Origin: Ensifer adhaerens
GTDB lineage: Bacteria; Pseudomonadota; Alphaproteobacteria; Rhizobiales; Rhizobiaceae
Length of the DNA stretch: 64,000 nucleotides
Assembly (NCBI RefSeq): GCF_000697965.2
Contig: NZ_CP015880.1
Span: forward strand, 744,001-808,000
Direction: 5' to 3'
Part shown: positions 34,559 to 42,536 of the stretch, piece by piece
Layout of the letters: every line of letters starts with the position of its first letter
Numbering within the stretch: the stretch's first letter is position 1
Position numbers and translations under genes: made by a program
The notes under the pieces: model-generated
What the model was told of the DNA's origin: nothing
Databases searched by the model: none
The model's input: only the letters and a program-made list of their open reading frames with translations

Positions 34559-35260
34559 GTGAAGAAATTTATTCTGCGCGCAGCGGCGGTCTGCGCGCTC
34601 CTTGTGGCTCCGGCGATTGCGCAGGCTGCCGAGGGCTTTGCTACCGCCAACGTCAACATGCGCTCCGGTCCGAGCACGCGCTACCCGGCGGTGTCGATGA
34701 TCCCGGTGGGCGAATCAGTCGAAATCCATGGCTGCCTTGCGGATCTGCCGTGGTGCGACGTGTCGTTCTACGGCGGCCGTGGCTGGGTTGCCGGCCGTTA
34801 TGTCCAGGCCGACTATCGCCGCAACCGCGTCTATGTCGAACCGCGTTATTATCGCCCGCTCGGCATTCCGACGGTTGTCTTCCAGTTCGACAACTATTGG
34901 GACCGCAACTACCGCGGCCGCGATTTCTATCGTGAACGCGATCGCTGGCGCCGCGGACCGGATTGGGTCGATGACCGGCGTGATAGCCGCGATTGGGAGC
35001 GGCAGCGCGAGCGCGAGCGCCGTGACTGGGAGCGTGAGCGGCGCAGCAATCAGCGCGACTGGGAGCGCCGGCAGCGCGACGAGGACAAGTGGCGCGACGA
35101 CGAATGGCGCCGTCAGCGGACAGAACGCGAGGATCGGCGTGATTGGGAACGCCGCGACGACGGCGTGCGCGTGCGGCAGGACGACGGCACCGTCTATGAG
35201 CGCGCCCGTCCGGCTCCGATGGTTCGCTGCCAGATCGACGATCCCTACTGCGAGAACTGA
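34559..35260 (+). CDS. Secreted SH3b-domain protein with RDWER tandem repeats
   Basis: A 233-residue protein: signal peptide to about residue 24 (VKKFILRAAAVCALLVAP then AIAQA), an SH3b domain at about 27-80 (ATANVNMRSGPSTRYPAV, then GWVAGRYVQ), a linker, and residues 130-215 of extraordinary Arg/Asp/Glu/Trp content. Three 11-residue units start at 144, 155 and 166, each beginning RDWER. The last residues include two cysteines. GTG 34559 is the start; the open frame to 34487 lacks a signal. It probably binds cell wall peptides. An RpoE2-type promoter drives the next gene. Confidence 0.83.
   Translation: MKKFILRAAAVCALLVAPAIAQAAEGFATANVNMRSGPSTRYPAVSMIPVGESVEIHGCLADLPWCDVSFYGGRGWVAGRYVQADYRRNRVYVEPRYYRPLGIPTVVFQFDNYWDRNYRGRDFYRERDRWRRGPDWVDDRRDSRDWERQRERERRDWERERRSNQRDWERRQRDEDKWRDDEWRRQRTEREDRRDWERRDDGVRVRQDDGTVYERARPAPMVRCQIDDPYCEN
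34988..35086 (+). repeat. Three 33-base in-frame repeats encoding RDWER units
   Basis: Units start at 34988, 35021 and 35054; each encodes 11 residues beginning RDWER, diverged at the third base. A further RDWER occurs near 35145. Eleven-residue period with Trp at a fixed position suggests a right-handed (hendecad) coiled coil or an extended charged rod. Confidence 0.7.
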
Positions 35261-35299
35261 TCCGCACACGGGGCGTCGGCGCGCCTTGTCTGATGGAAA

Positions 35300-35327
35300 A
35301 AAACGGGCGGCCCTGGTCGCCCGTTTT
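35300..35327 (+). terminator. Terminator of the SH3b gene
   Basis: AAAACGGGCG at 35300-35309 pairs with CGCCCGTTTT at 35318-35327; the right arm ends in a T run. Confidence 0.8.
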
Positions 35328-35361
35328 GCGTTTCGCGAACCTGCTTTCAACGGTTTTTGGC

Positions 35362-35386
35362 GGAACCAAACGCCAGCCGGCGCGTT
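35362..35386 (+). promoter_or_regulatory. RpoE2/EcfG general-stress promoter
   Basis: GGAAC at 35362-35366, 16 bases, CGTT at 35383-35386, which is the consensus for the alphaproteobacterial ECF15 (EcfG/RpoE2) sigma factor. The start codon is 29 bases downstream. Confidence 0.75.
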
Positions 35387-35414
35387 GAGCCCGCGCAGAC
35401 AAGGGAGCGTTGTA

Positions 35415-35696
35415 ATGGTCGAAAAGAAACTGCAAGCGGTGGAAAAAGTTGCCGTGAGTGAAGCCGAATCGGACGCCCGCGCCGAGGTCGACGCACAGAT
35501 CGCCGAGCTGCGCGCGGAAATCGCCCGCCTGACGGAAGCGGTCACGGCGATCGGAACGAGCACGAAAGCGGTTGTGCAGGGCGAGGCGGATCTTCTGGCT
35601 GAGCGCGTGCGCGAGCGTGTGCGCGACGAGCCTCTGTCGACCCTGGTTGCCGTTGCGGGCGTGTCGTTCCTGTTCGGTTTGATGTCCCGGCGCTAG
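35415..35696 (+). CDS. DUF883-like / ElaB-YqjD type membrane-anchored stress protein
   Basis: A 93-residue protein with a long amphipathic helix (residues 5-70, heptad-like ARAEVDAQIAELRAEIARL) and one C-terminal transmembrane segment (STLVAVAGVSFLFGLMSRR), the plan of ElaB/YqjD/DUF883 proteins that anchor to the inner membrane and can bind ribosomes. That last function is inferred from E. coli relatives. A GGAAC-N16-CGTT promoter and a GGGAG ribosome binding site precede the ATG, so it should belong to the general stress regulon. Confidence 0.82.
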   Translation: MVEKKLQAVEKVAVSEAESDARAEVDAQIAELRAEIARLTEAVTAIGTSTKAVVQGEADLLAERVRERVRDEPLSTLVAVAGVSFLFGLMSRR

Positions 35697-36018
35697 CGGC
35701 GAGGCGGGTCTTCGCCCGGATTGCCGTTGTTACCTTGGATACATCGCCGGGGCCGTTTGACAGACATACTGAACGCAGGTTGGGGTTGCAGATCGTTTAT
35801 TAGTAATCTGTTAACCAACCTGTGGCTCAATCGAAGTGGACCCGGTATCATCGGGTCGCGTCGTGAACCAGGACAGCAACATCCGGGCGACCGGAAGAAG
35901 GAGCAAACGAGAAAGGCGCGCCTGTCCAGGAAAGATCTGGGAAAATGCGCTGGCCCGAGAAGGGCAGGGTGAAATCTGTACGGTAGTTCATCCGTCTCAA
36001 GACTTTGTGGAGACGAGC
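35697..36018. other. 322-base intergenic region with strong hairpins
   Basis: Contains the imperfect stem at 35776-35822 and a smaller ACCCG/CGGGT hairpin near 35848-35865. No coding frame longer than 60 codons is supported; ORF 35836-36189 is open in frame with the small gene at 36019 but its early part has no start signal. A small RNA or a long 5' leader is possible. Confidence 0.45.
35776..35822. other. Long imperfect hairpin, candidate small RNA or terminator
   Basis: CAGGTTGG pairs with CCAACCTG and an inner CAGAT with ATCTG, enclosing a 12-base loop. The right arm embeds TTAG-N7-TTAACC at 35800-35816, a near-match to CtrA boxes. Confidence 0.45.
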
Positions 36019-36189
36019 ATGGCAGACGTTATCAGAATTCAGGACCGCAAGGTTCGTATACCTCCGCACCGGCCTCCGGCCATTTCGGGTGGAGCGAAAG
36101 TGCTGCTGTTCACCGGCATCCGCTACGAGCGCCTCGATCGCGACCCGCAGCCGACAGCGCCAGACGGACGCCGCATCAAGAAGCAATGA
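36019..36189 (+). CDS. Small hypothetical protein
   Basis: A 56-residue protein starting MADVIRIQDRKVRIPPHRPP, with GGAG eight bases before ATG 36019. No signal peptide or membrane segment; the centre GGAKVLLFTGIRYERL is compact and the tail basic. It has normal codon use and looks like a conserved rhizobial small protein, but function is unknown. The upstream frame is open to 35836 and a longer protein cannot be ruled out. Confidence 0.7.
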   Translation: MADVIRIQDRKVRIPPHRPPAISGGAKVLLFTGIRYERLDRDPQPTAPDGRRIKKQ

Positions 36190-36371
36190 GCCGCGGCACT
36201 CCTGCGTATTAGGCGACCGAAACGGTCGCGTTCAAGACACTGTCCTTGCCCGGTTCTGCGGGCTCATCCCCCATGCACTGCTGCGCCCGACGCGGCATCG
36301 AATCATCGCCGCGCATCTCGGCGTGGATTTTCTTAGCTTGCCCCTGTTGCTCGACGACCATAGCGGATGGT

Positions 36372-36917
36372 CTAGCGACGGAACGGTTCGCAGGTCGATT
36401 CCGCAAGGAAGTTCCGGACCTGCTCTTCAAAGCTGTCGACCGGCGCCATCGCTCTCAGCACGGCAAAGCCATCCTGTTCCTTCATCTCGACCATGATCGA
36501 TTGTGCAAGCGCCTGTGGCGGAGATTTTCGCAACTCGACCAACTGGATTGGCGTTGCGACGACAAGGTCCAGTTTGCCGTTGACCGCCGTGTGGTCGTTC
36601 ATGCTGAAGACCTCGTTCGAATTGCCGTCGAAGACGGCGAGCGACCAGAACGGCACGTTGCCGCTGGCGAGGAAACGCGCCGGTCCATCCGAGATCGAGA
36701 AGCTGCAGACCGCGGTTCTCAGATAAGGATCGTCATTGGCAAGGCCAGTCGGCCCTGGTGTGCTGGTCAGCGCAAAGAAACTGTCCATCTCCAAAAGCCC
36801 GAGGATGCGGGTATAGGCATCACGGCCGGTGAACTGCGGCAGCGCCAGCACGATGATGATGTGCAGCAGGGCGGCGCCGACCAGACCGAGAATTGTGGCG
36901 AAGAGCACGCTACGCAT
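36372..36917 (-). CDS. DUF1254-like membrane protein
   Basis: A 181-residue protein with one N-terminal transmembrane helix (FATILGLVGAALLHIIIVLAL) and a periplasmic domain containing FWSLAVFDGNSNEVFSMND, typical of the DUF1254/DUF1214 group. Two cysteines (TAVCSFS, ESTCEPF). It overlaps the DUF1214 gene by eight bases, and pairs of these families are commonly adjacent or fused. Function unknown. Confidence 0.82.
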   Translation of the reverse strand: MRSVLFATILGLVGAALLHIIIVLALPQFTGRDAYTRILGLLEMDSFFALTSTPGPTGLANDDPYLRTAVCSFSISDGPARFLASGNVPFWSLAVFDGNSNEVFSMNDHTAVNGKLDLVVATPIQLVELRKSPPQALAQSIMVEMKEQDGFAVLRAMAPVDSFEEQVRNFLAESTCEPFRR

Positions 36918-37497
36918 CGCCGCAACCCGTCTTGGTGATAACCGGCATGGCGAGATCGATCAGGCCGGACGAGCCGGCCGTCGGCGTATCGAGCAGCGTC
37001 AGCACCAGCCGGAACGTGCCCGAGTGGCGCACGGCCAGCCAGTTGTCGGGCTTCGCATTCGGCGACACATGGATGCTGAAGTTGCTGTTTTCGCCACGCA
37101 GAACGCTCCAGGAATTGAGCGCCGAGGGGAGGTCGGAGCCGGGCCTCAGTGGCAGGCCTTCGGCATTTGCGGCGTAAAGCGTCCAGAAGCGGGCCTGCGG
37201 TGTCAGCCCCGCAACATCATAGGAGCAGGCCGCCTGAAGCTTCTCGCCCTTGCTATCGACCTGGGCACTGAACATCAGCCCTTCGGCGCCGCCATAGAGC
37301 AATTCGCCGGCGCGCGCCCGATGTGCCTTGGCATAGGGGTCGGCATTGGCCGTCTGCGCCTCGGGAAAGGCGACCCAGGGGCCGATCGCGATCGAGCCGA
37401 AGCCGACGGTCGCTTTCAACGCCCATACCGCCGAGGCGATGCCGCCGCCGAAGGCGATGGCAAGGGTAAGCGCGACGAGGAAGGGGATTCGAAACAA
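36910..37497 (-). CDS. DUF1214 family membrane protein
   Basis: A 195-residue protein with an N-terminal hydrophobic helix (FRIPFLVALTLAIAFGGG) and the DUF1214 C-terminal block SNFSIHVSPNAKPDNWLAV followed by FRLVLTLLDTP. The only in-frame start near the beginning of the membrane helix is a TTG at 37497; no strong Shine-Dalgarno is visible, and the frame remains open to 37617. It overlaps the start of the DUF1254-like gene, so the two are translated together. Confidence 0.78.
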   Translation of the reverse strand: MFRIPFLVALTLAIAFGGGIASAVWALKATVGFGSIAIGPWVAFPEAQTANADPYAKAHRARAGELLYGGAEGLMFSAQVDSKGEKLQAACSYDVAGLTPQARFWTLYAANAEGLPLRPGSDLPSALNSWSVLRGENSNFSIHVSPNAKPDNWLAVRHSGTFRLVLTLLDTPTAGSSGLIDLAMPVITKTGCGDA

Positions 37498-37653
37498 GGG
37501 CGACTCTACCGGATATGGTCCTGCAGCGTAGCACCGCCGCGTTGACACCCTATGTCGCCGAAATCCGCGCCCGGCGCAACGGCGACCGCATCGCCGGTCC
37601 CGAACCCGACACCGCACTCGCGAAGCGGAAGAAGAGTGGACATGCCCGAAACG

Positions 37654-39870
37654 TCAGTTGCTGGCGGCATCGGGTGTCGCCTGTGCGGACCGTGATTCTT
37701 CATCCGCGCCGAGAGAGGCAAGCTTGCCGCCGGCCTTCTCGGGCGCCTTCAGTGCGGGGGCCTTTTCGAAGGTCTCGCCGATGCTGCGCAGCAGCCGGGT
37801 GACATCGGTCGAAAGCGAGCGCGGCCGCACCAGCGGCGGCAACGCGTTTTCGTCCGGCTTCGCGGTTGCCACCTGCGGCGGCTGCTTCGCCGGCGCCGTC
37901 GGCGCGGTGATCCCCGGGATCGTCCGGTGTTCGATGCCCTGTTCGGCGTAGTCCATCAGCCGCTTGAAGGTCATCGCCGGCAACGAGCCGCCGGTCATGT
38001 TGTTGGTCGAGGTGTAGTCGTCGTTGCCGAACCAGACCGCGGTCGTATAGTCGCCGGTGAAGCCCACGAACCAGGCGTCGCGATAGGCCTGTGTTGTGCC
38101 GGTTTTGCCGCCGACGACGATGCCGTTATCGAGCGCAGCCTTGCGCGCCGTACCGATGACCGGGATCTGCGTCAGCATGGAGTTCATCGACGTATTGGCG
38201 GTTTCGGAGAGGATGCGCCGCGCCGGCGGCTCGTCGCGTCCGAAATCGTAGAGAATGTCGCCGTCATAGTTGAGGACCTGGCTGATCCCGTGCCGGCGTG
38301 ACTGCATGCCACCGGCCGGGAAGACCGCGTACGCCGTCGCCTGGTCGAGCACGGTTACTTCCGAGGTGCCGAGCGGCATGGTCTTGTCGGTGCGGATCGG
38401 CGTCTCGATGCCCATGTCCTTGGCCGTCTGGGCGATCAAGTCAGTGCCGAGCTTGTCCTTGGCGAGGCGCACGGGAATGGTGTTGATCGACTTGGCGATG
38501 GCCGTCAGGATGGTGATGCGGCCGGCATAGCTGCGGCCATAATTCTGTGGCGACCATCCGCGCCAGGTGATCGGCGCGTCGACGACAACCGTTTCCGGCG
38601 TCATGCCCTTTTCCATCGCTGCCGCGTAGGTATAGACCTTGAAGGAAGAGCCCGGTTGACGCAGAGCTCGTGTCGCACGGTTGAACTGGCTCTCGCCATA
38701 ATCGCGGCCGCCGACCATGGCCCGCACGGCGCCGCCGTTTTCGACCATCACCAGCGCACCCTGCTTCACGCGGAAGCTCTCGCCATATTGGCGCAGGCTC
38801 GATTCCACTGAATCTTCAGCGGCATTCTGCAGGCCCATATCGATCGTGGTGCGCACGATCAGCGAGTGCTGCGCGAAGGGGCGGGCGATGCGCTGGACTT
38901 CGTCGAAAGCCCAGTCGAGGAAGAAGTCGGGCGCCTTCACCTGGGCGCGGTCGATGACCGTCGCCGGGTTGAGGCGTGCGGCGATCACCTGGCCTTCGGT
39001 CATCAGGCCGCCCTGGACGAGGTTGGTCAGAACCTCGTTGGCGCGTCCGCGTGCGGCCGGCAGGTTGACGTGCGGGGCGTAGCGGGCTGGCGCCTTGAAG
39101 AGGCCGGCAAGCATCGCCGACTCGGCAAGGCTCACGTCGGTGATCGACTTGCCGAAATAGAACTGCGCCGCGGCTGCCGCACCGAAGGTGCCGCCGCCCA
39201 TATAGGCGCGGTCGAGATAGAGCCGGAGGATTTCCTTCTTCGACAGGTTGCATTCGAGCCAGACGGCGAGGAAAGCTTCCTTGATCTTGCGCTCGATCGT
39301 CCGCTCGTTCGACAGAAAGAGGTTCTTGGCGAGCTGCTGCGTCAGTGTCGAACCGCCCTGGACGACTCCACCGGCGCGTGCATTTTCGGTCATGGCGCGG
39401 GCAAGGCCGAGGAAGTCGATGCCCCAATGGTCGAAGAAGCGCCGGTCTTCGGTCGCCAGCACCGCCTTGATCAGATGATCGGGCAGCTCGTCGATCGGTA
39501 CGGAATCTTCGTGGATGATGCCACGATGGCCGATCTCGTTGCCGTAACGATCGAGGAAGGTGACGGCGAAATCGCTCTGGGCACGCCAGTTGCCCTTGGT
39601 TTCCTCGAAGGCCGGAAGGGCGAGCGCCAGCATCAGCACCGAACCGACAGTGCCCCAGTTCATGCCTTCGCCGAGCACCTCGAAGACGGCTTTTTTCCAG
39701 CCCGTCGCGCGGAAGCGGCGGAAGAAGATGGTAGTGTCTTCCCACCATTGCCCCAGCTTGAAACCGGCATTCCAGACTGAGGAATCGATCCAGGAGTCGA
39801 TCCTGAGAAAGATGTGCCGTTTCTTCGGCCGATTATCGTCTTTCCTCGGTTCCCGCACGGTCTCAACCAC
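37654..39870 (-). CDS. Class A penicillin-binding protein (PBP1a type)
   Basis: A 738-residue bifunctional peptidoglycan synthase. A cytoplasmic basic N-terminus and one transmembrane helix (about 70-90) precede the glycosyltransferase domain with its catalytic E141 in [13 protein letters not shown] and the [12 protein letters not shown] motif. The transpeptidase domain has S408-x-x-K411 (QPGSSFK), S461-I-N463 and K589-T-G (GGKTGTT). The C-terminal 100 residues are Pro/Ala-rich. Start is GTG 39870, since an in-frame stop lies just upstream. Works in the inner membrane. It is larger than but clearly aligned to PBP1C/1A of rhizobia. Confidence 0.93.
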   Translation of the reverse strand: MVETVREPRKDDNRPKKRHIFLRIDSWIDSSVWNAGFKLGQWWEDTTIFFRRFRATGWKKAVFEVLGEGMNWGTVGSVLMLALALPAFEETKGNWRAQSDFAVTFLDRYGNEIGHRGIIHEDSVPIDELPDHLIKAVLATEDRRFFDHWGIDFLGLARAMTENARAGGVVQGGSTLTQQLAKNLFLSNERTIERKIKEAFLAVWLECNLSKKEILRLYLDRAYMGGGTFGAAAAAQFYFGKSITDVSLAESAMLAGLFKAPARYAPHVNLPAARGRANEVLTNLVQGGLMTEGQVIAARLNPATVIDRAQVKAPDFFLDWAFDEVQRIARPFAQHSLIVRTTIDMGLQNAAEDSVESSLRQYGESFRVKQGALVMVENGGAVRAMVGGRDYGESQFNRATRALRQPGSSFKVYTYAAAMEKGMTPETVVVDAPITWRGWSPQNYGRSYAGRITILTAIAKSINTIPVRLAKDKLGTDLIAQTAKDMGIETPIRTDKTMPLGTSEVTVLDQATAYAVFPAGGMQSRRHGISQVLNYDGDILYDFGRDEPPARRILSETANTSMNSMLTQIPVIGTARKAALDNGIVVGGKTGTTQAYRDAWFVGFTGDYTTAVWFGNDDYTSTNNMTGGSLPAMTFKRLMDYAEQGIEHRTIPGITAPTAPAKQPPQVATAKPDENALPPLVRPRSLSTDVTRLLRSIGETFEKAPALKAPEKAGGKLASLGADEESRSAQATPDAASN

Positions 39871-40016
39871 CTGAAGGCTCTACGGCATCATGCCGGCGCC
39901 ATGTAATATTTGCACGGCGTCAAATTCCAATCTACTTGCATATCGCGCCGCCGGCCTTAAAAAACCGGCAATTTTCTGCGAAATTTCTGTATCGCGAGCG
40001 ATTTGACGAAAGTGTG

Positions 40017-40490
40017 ATGACGATGGGCGAAATGCCTTTCTGGAAGGCGAAAAGCCTTGAAGACATGACCGATACCGAGTGGGAAAGCCTCTGTGACGGC
40101 TGCGGCCTCTGTTGTCTCAACAAGCTCGAGGATTGGGACACCGGCGAGATCGCCTGGACCTCGATCCGCTGCACGCTTCTCGACGGCGAAAGCTGTCGCT
40201 GCAAGGACTATCCCAACCGCCAGGCGACCGTGCCCGACTGCATCCAGCTGACGCCGAAGGCCGTGCGCGAGATCACCTGGCTGCCGCCGACCTGCGGCTA
40301 CCGGCTGGTGGCTGAAGGGCGCGATCTCTACTGGTGGCATCCGTTGATTTCGGCCGATCCGGAAACGGTTCACGCCGCGGGCATTTCCGTCCGCGGCCGC
40401 ACCGTTGCGGAAGACGGCATCGACGTCGACGACTATGAGGATTATCTCGTCACCTGGCCGCTGGAAGTGGGGCAGGAAAACGTGGAGTGA
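40017..40490 (+). CDS. YcgN-like cysteine-cluster protein (UPF0260)
   Basis: A 157-residue cytoplasmic protein with two Cys clusters: [14 protein letters not shown] near residue 25-35 and [17 protein letters not shown] near 55-70, expected to bind zinc or an iron-sulfur cluster. The tail contains [11 protein letters not shown]. The family has no established function. ATG 40017 or 40023 can start it; the longer open frame from 39936 is ignored. It is divergent from the penicillin-binding protein. Confidence 0.87.
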   Translation: MTMGEMPFWKAKSLEDMTDTEWESLCDGCGLCCLNKLEDWDTGEIAWTSIRCTLLDGESCRCKDYPNRQATVPDCIQLTPKAVREITWLPPTCGYRLVAEGRDLYWWHPLISADPETVHAAGISVRGRTVAEDGIDVDDYEDYLVTWPLEVGQENVE

Positions 40491-40546
40491 CAAGGGGTTA
40501 GTCGAGGCGGCGGAATCGTTTTGGCAGTGTGTCGCCCGCGACGCCT

Positions 40547-40885
40547 CTAATGGCTGCCGCCGTTCTTCTTGACGAGGCTCTTCGGCGCAACGTTGCGCCA
40601 CGCCGTCTCCATCGACTGCCGCACGAGATCCTCGTCGGCCTGGACGAAATAGAGCGAGGTCCAGCCACGGTCGCCCCAGCCGCCGGGCACCGCGGCGCAG
40701 ACGCCGGGTTCCATCTCCAGAAGCATGCGCTGCTGATCCGGTGTGAACTTGAAAACGGCGCGCCCGGCTTCCGGCAGGCTCATGAAAATACGCTTCCCAA
40801 CGCGGAAATCTCGCGTTCCGAAATGCGCATTTTCCTCCGTTCCAGGCAGGCTCAGCGCGAGTCTTTCGATCTCTTCCGTCAGCAT
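40547..40885 (-). CDS. MmcQ/YjbR family DNA-binding-like protein
   Basis: A 112-residue protein with the CyaY-like fold of the MmcQ/YjbR (DUF419) family: LPGTEENAHFGTRDFRVGKRIF, then VCAAVPGGWGDRGWTSLYF. Function unestablished. It ends 56 bases from the convergent YcgN-like gene. ATG 40885. Confidence 0.85.
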   Translation of the reverse strand: MLTEEIERLALSLPGTEENAHFGTRDFRVGKRIFMSLPEAGRAVFKFTPDQQRMLLEMEPGVCAAVPGGWGDRGWTSLYFVQADEDLVRQSMETAWRNVAPKSLVKKNGGSH

Positions 40886-41193
40886 GAAGAAAGATTAACA
40901 TGCTTTTGCCGAATGGCAAAAAGGCTGAAAATCACTACAAAAATTGCAAGGGGTGTCCTTGAAGCGCGGGCTCGAGAAGGGCGCTGGCGGAGCCTGATCG
41001 GGCTGCCTTTATGGCTTTTGCGGTCAGTGGTCGATCACCTGCGGCATAGGGCCGGAAACGCCGCGACCGGCGGTGGTAGGCTCACCGCCGGTTCGCTACG
41101 GAATGTCGAAAAACGCCTTAAACAGGCGCTGTCCGACGACAGTCTATGGATATGAAGGGCCGGTGACGCCTAGGCGCGCCACTCTGGCGGGCC
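40886..41193. other. 308-base intergenic region
   Basis: Between MmcQ/YjbR and the 46-residue gene. It contains a terminator-like hairpin at 41066-41092; no supported open frame. Confidence 0.55.
41066..41092. terminator. Hairpin downstream of the 46-residue gene
   Basis: ACCGGCGGTG at 41066-41075 pairs perfectly with CACCGCCGGT at 41083-41092 around a seven-base loop, 102 bases past the stop of the small minus-strand gene. Confidence 0.5.
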
Positions 41194-41334
41194 TCATTCG
41201 GCCGGTGCGACCGGCTTCGGCGTTGCCTCGCTCGCGGCGCGCATCTCACGCCATTCGCTCTCGAAACGGTCGAGCAACGATTGCGGTACTTTGGACTGCT
41301 GAGATGCGGGCTGGTTGTTTGCGAGCGTCTGCAT
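41194..41334 (-). CDS. Small protein of 46 residues, not previously named
   Basis: ATG 41334 begins a frame MQTLANNQPASQQSKV, continuing PQSLLDRFESEWREMR, and ends TPKPVAPAE at a TGA at 41194. The ribosome binding site GGGAGG six bases upstream is strong, stronger than that of most genes here. The middle is an amphipathic helix; the ends are Pro/Ala/Gln-rich. It has no signal peptide. Codon use matches neighbours. It resembles short helical proteins of rhizobia but I recognise no family. Confidence 0.65.
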   Translation of the reverse strand: MQTLANNQPASQQSKVPQSLLDRFESEWREMRAASEATPKPVAPAE

Positions 41335-42141
41335 GCGATCCTCCCGGGTTCTGTGACGGTTTCATGATGTAAGGTGTGGCGGACAATTTCACATCGCAAA
41401 GGCTTTGTAAATCAGTGGCTTAAATCATTTAAACGATTGAAAAATCTTTAAATCGATTAATTTTTCGTTTATACACAGCACGCATCGCGTCCGGACGTCA
41501 ACAGGTTTAAGTTGCAGCTACTTTTGAAGTAATTTGCGCGCATAGATTGCGGCAAAGGGCCAGCCGTTTCGCGGCTCTCTATTAAGAGAGAACGGTGCTG
41601 CGGCGTGATCGGTGCCGCCATGACGGATTGCGTCGACTGGTTCGAAGGACACGATGGCTGAGCCTTGTTCGGGAGCGGCGCCGACGGACCTGAATCAGTT
41701 TCTGAGATGTTTGATTCACGCTGCGAGCGACAGCCGCCAAAGGATTCAAAAGAATCGAGAAAATGCGTGCGCAGCCATGCCGCGCTTGATCGGGAACGGG
41801 CTCTTTCGCGTTAGCGCATGCCGGCGAAGAGATGCTAACGAAACATGCTTAACGAAAGCTGACCGTTGTCCGGCGTCGTCGGGCCGCCTTGGGTTTCGGG
41901 CCGTGTTCCTCGCGTGATTGCGTCGCTAAAACTGTCGCAGGAAGCGGCTATGGCTTGGCAAGAGAATGAGCAATGCGGGTTTCCACCAGGGAAGAATCGC
42001 CGCAATCTAAGGTCGGAATTCGGGGAAGGTAATGCGTTTCCCGGTAGTGCCTGCCGGTCCAAATGGCCGACATTCATTTGCCATTCAGCCTCGTTCGGTT
42101 ATTGCTTCTGCCATGATGCTTCCCAAGTCGAAAGTGCGTTC
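41335..42141. other. 807-base region without a convincing gene
   Basis: Starts with a strongly AT-rich block (41400-41470) with TTAA-N5-TTAA motifs, then a mixed sequence. ORF 41654-41917 lacks a ribosome binding site and has cysteine-rich non-periodic content; I leave it out. The last 80 bases contain the direct repeat at 42071-42087, likely control sequence of feuN. The large size next to a signalling gene may hide a small RNA. Confidence 0.5.
42071..42087 (+). promoter_or_regulatory. CATTCA direct repeat upstream of feuN
   Basis: CATTCA at 42071-42076 and 42082-42087, an 11-base period, the spacing used by OmpR-type regulators such as FeuP. It is 55-71 bases before the feuN ATG. Confidence 0.4.
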
Positions 42142-42396
42142 ATGTCTTCACCAGTGATCATAGCCGCGCTTGCTGCAGGCCTCGCCGGCTTCAGCCCGCC
42201 TGCGATCAGCGTGCCGTCGGATATTGTCGTTCGTGTGTCCGGCGATTGCAGCGCGGCTGCAGCGCAGGTCGTTGCCGACACTGGTGGCGAGTTGCTGTCG
42301 GCACAGCCGACGTCCGATGGCCAGTGCGTGATCACCGTGCTTGTTCCTGGCAATGGCGGTAGGCCGAAGAAGGTCACCGTCAAGGTGCCGATGTAG
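42142..42396 (+). CDS. feuN: FeuN, small periplasmic inhibitor of the FeuP-FeuQ system
   Basis: An 84-residue protein: signal-like N-terminus (MSSPVIIAALAAGLAG) and a mature domain VSGDCSAAAAQVVAD with two cysteines (GDCSA, GQCVI) that could form a disulfide, ending VTVKVPM. Size, position immediately upstream of feuP and periplasmic character match FeuN, which in S. meliloti holds FeuQ in check and is essential unless feuP or feuQ is lost. Assignment is by position and character, since the domain itself is small. ATG 42142 lacks an obvious Shine-Dalgarno. Confidence 0.8.
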   Translation: MSSPVIIAALAAGLAGFSPPAISVPSDIVVRVSGDCSAAAAQVVADTGGELLSAQPTSDGQCVITVLVPGNGGRPKKVTVKVPM

Positions 42397-42536
42397 GCTA
42401 TCCCTGCAGCGCCGCGTGCCGTATCTGGCGTACGAAGGTCGCTGTAGCACTTTGAATGGCTGCATGTTCTTATCCTTAAATCAGCCAGATTTGGCGAAGC
42501 ATGCAGCAGGATGGCCGCGAGAGGAAGTAAAGACGG

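Noticed and set aside
41400..41470. AT-rich block with TTAAATC repeats, examined as insertion-sequence end or replication origin
   Set aside because: No terminal inverted repeat partner, no transposase remnant and no DnaA-box cluster nearby.
41654..41917. 87-codon open frame in the large gap before feuN
   Set aside because: No ribosome binding site, irregular Cys/Arg content and no hydrophobic pattern; codon use unlike the neighbouring genes.
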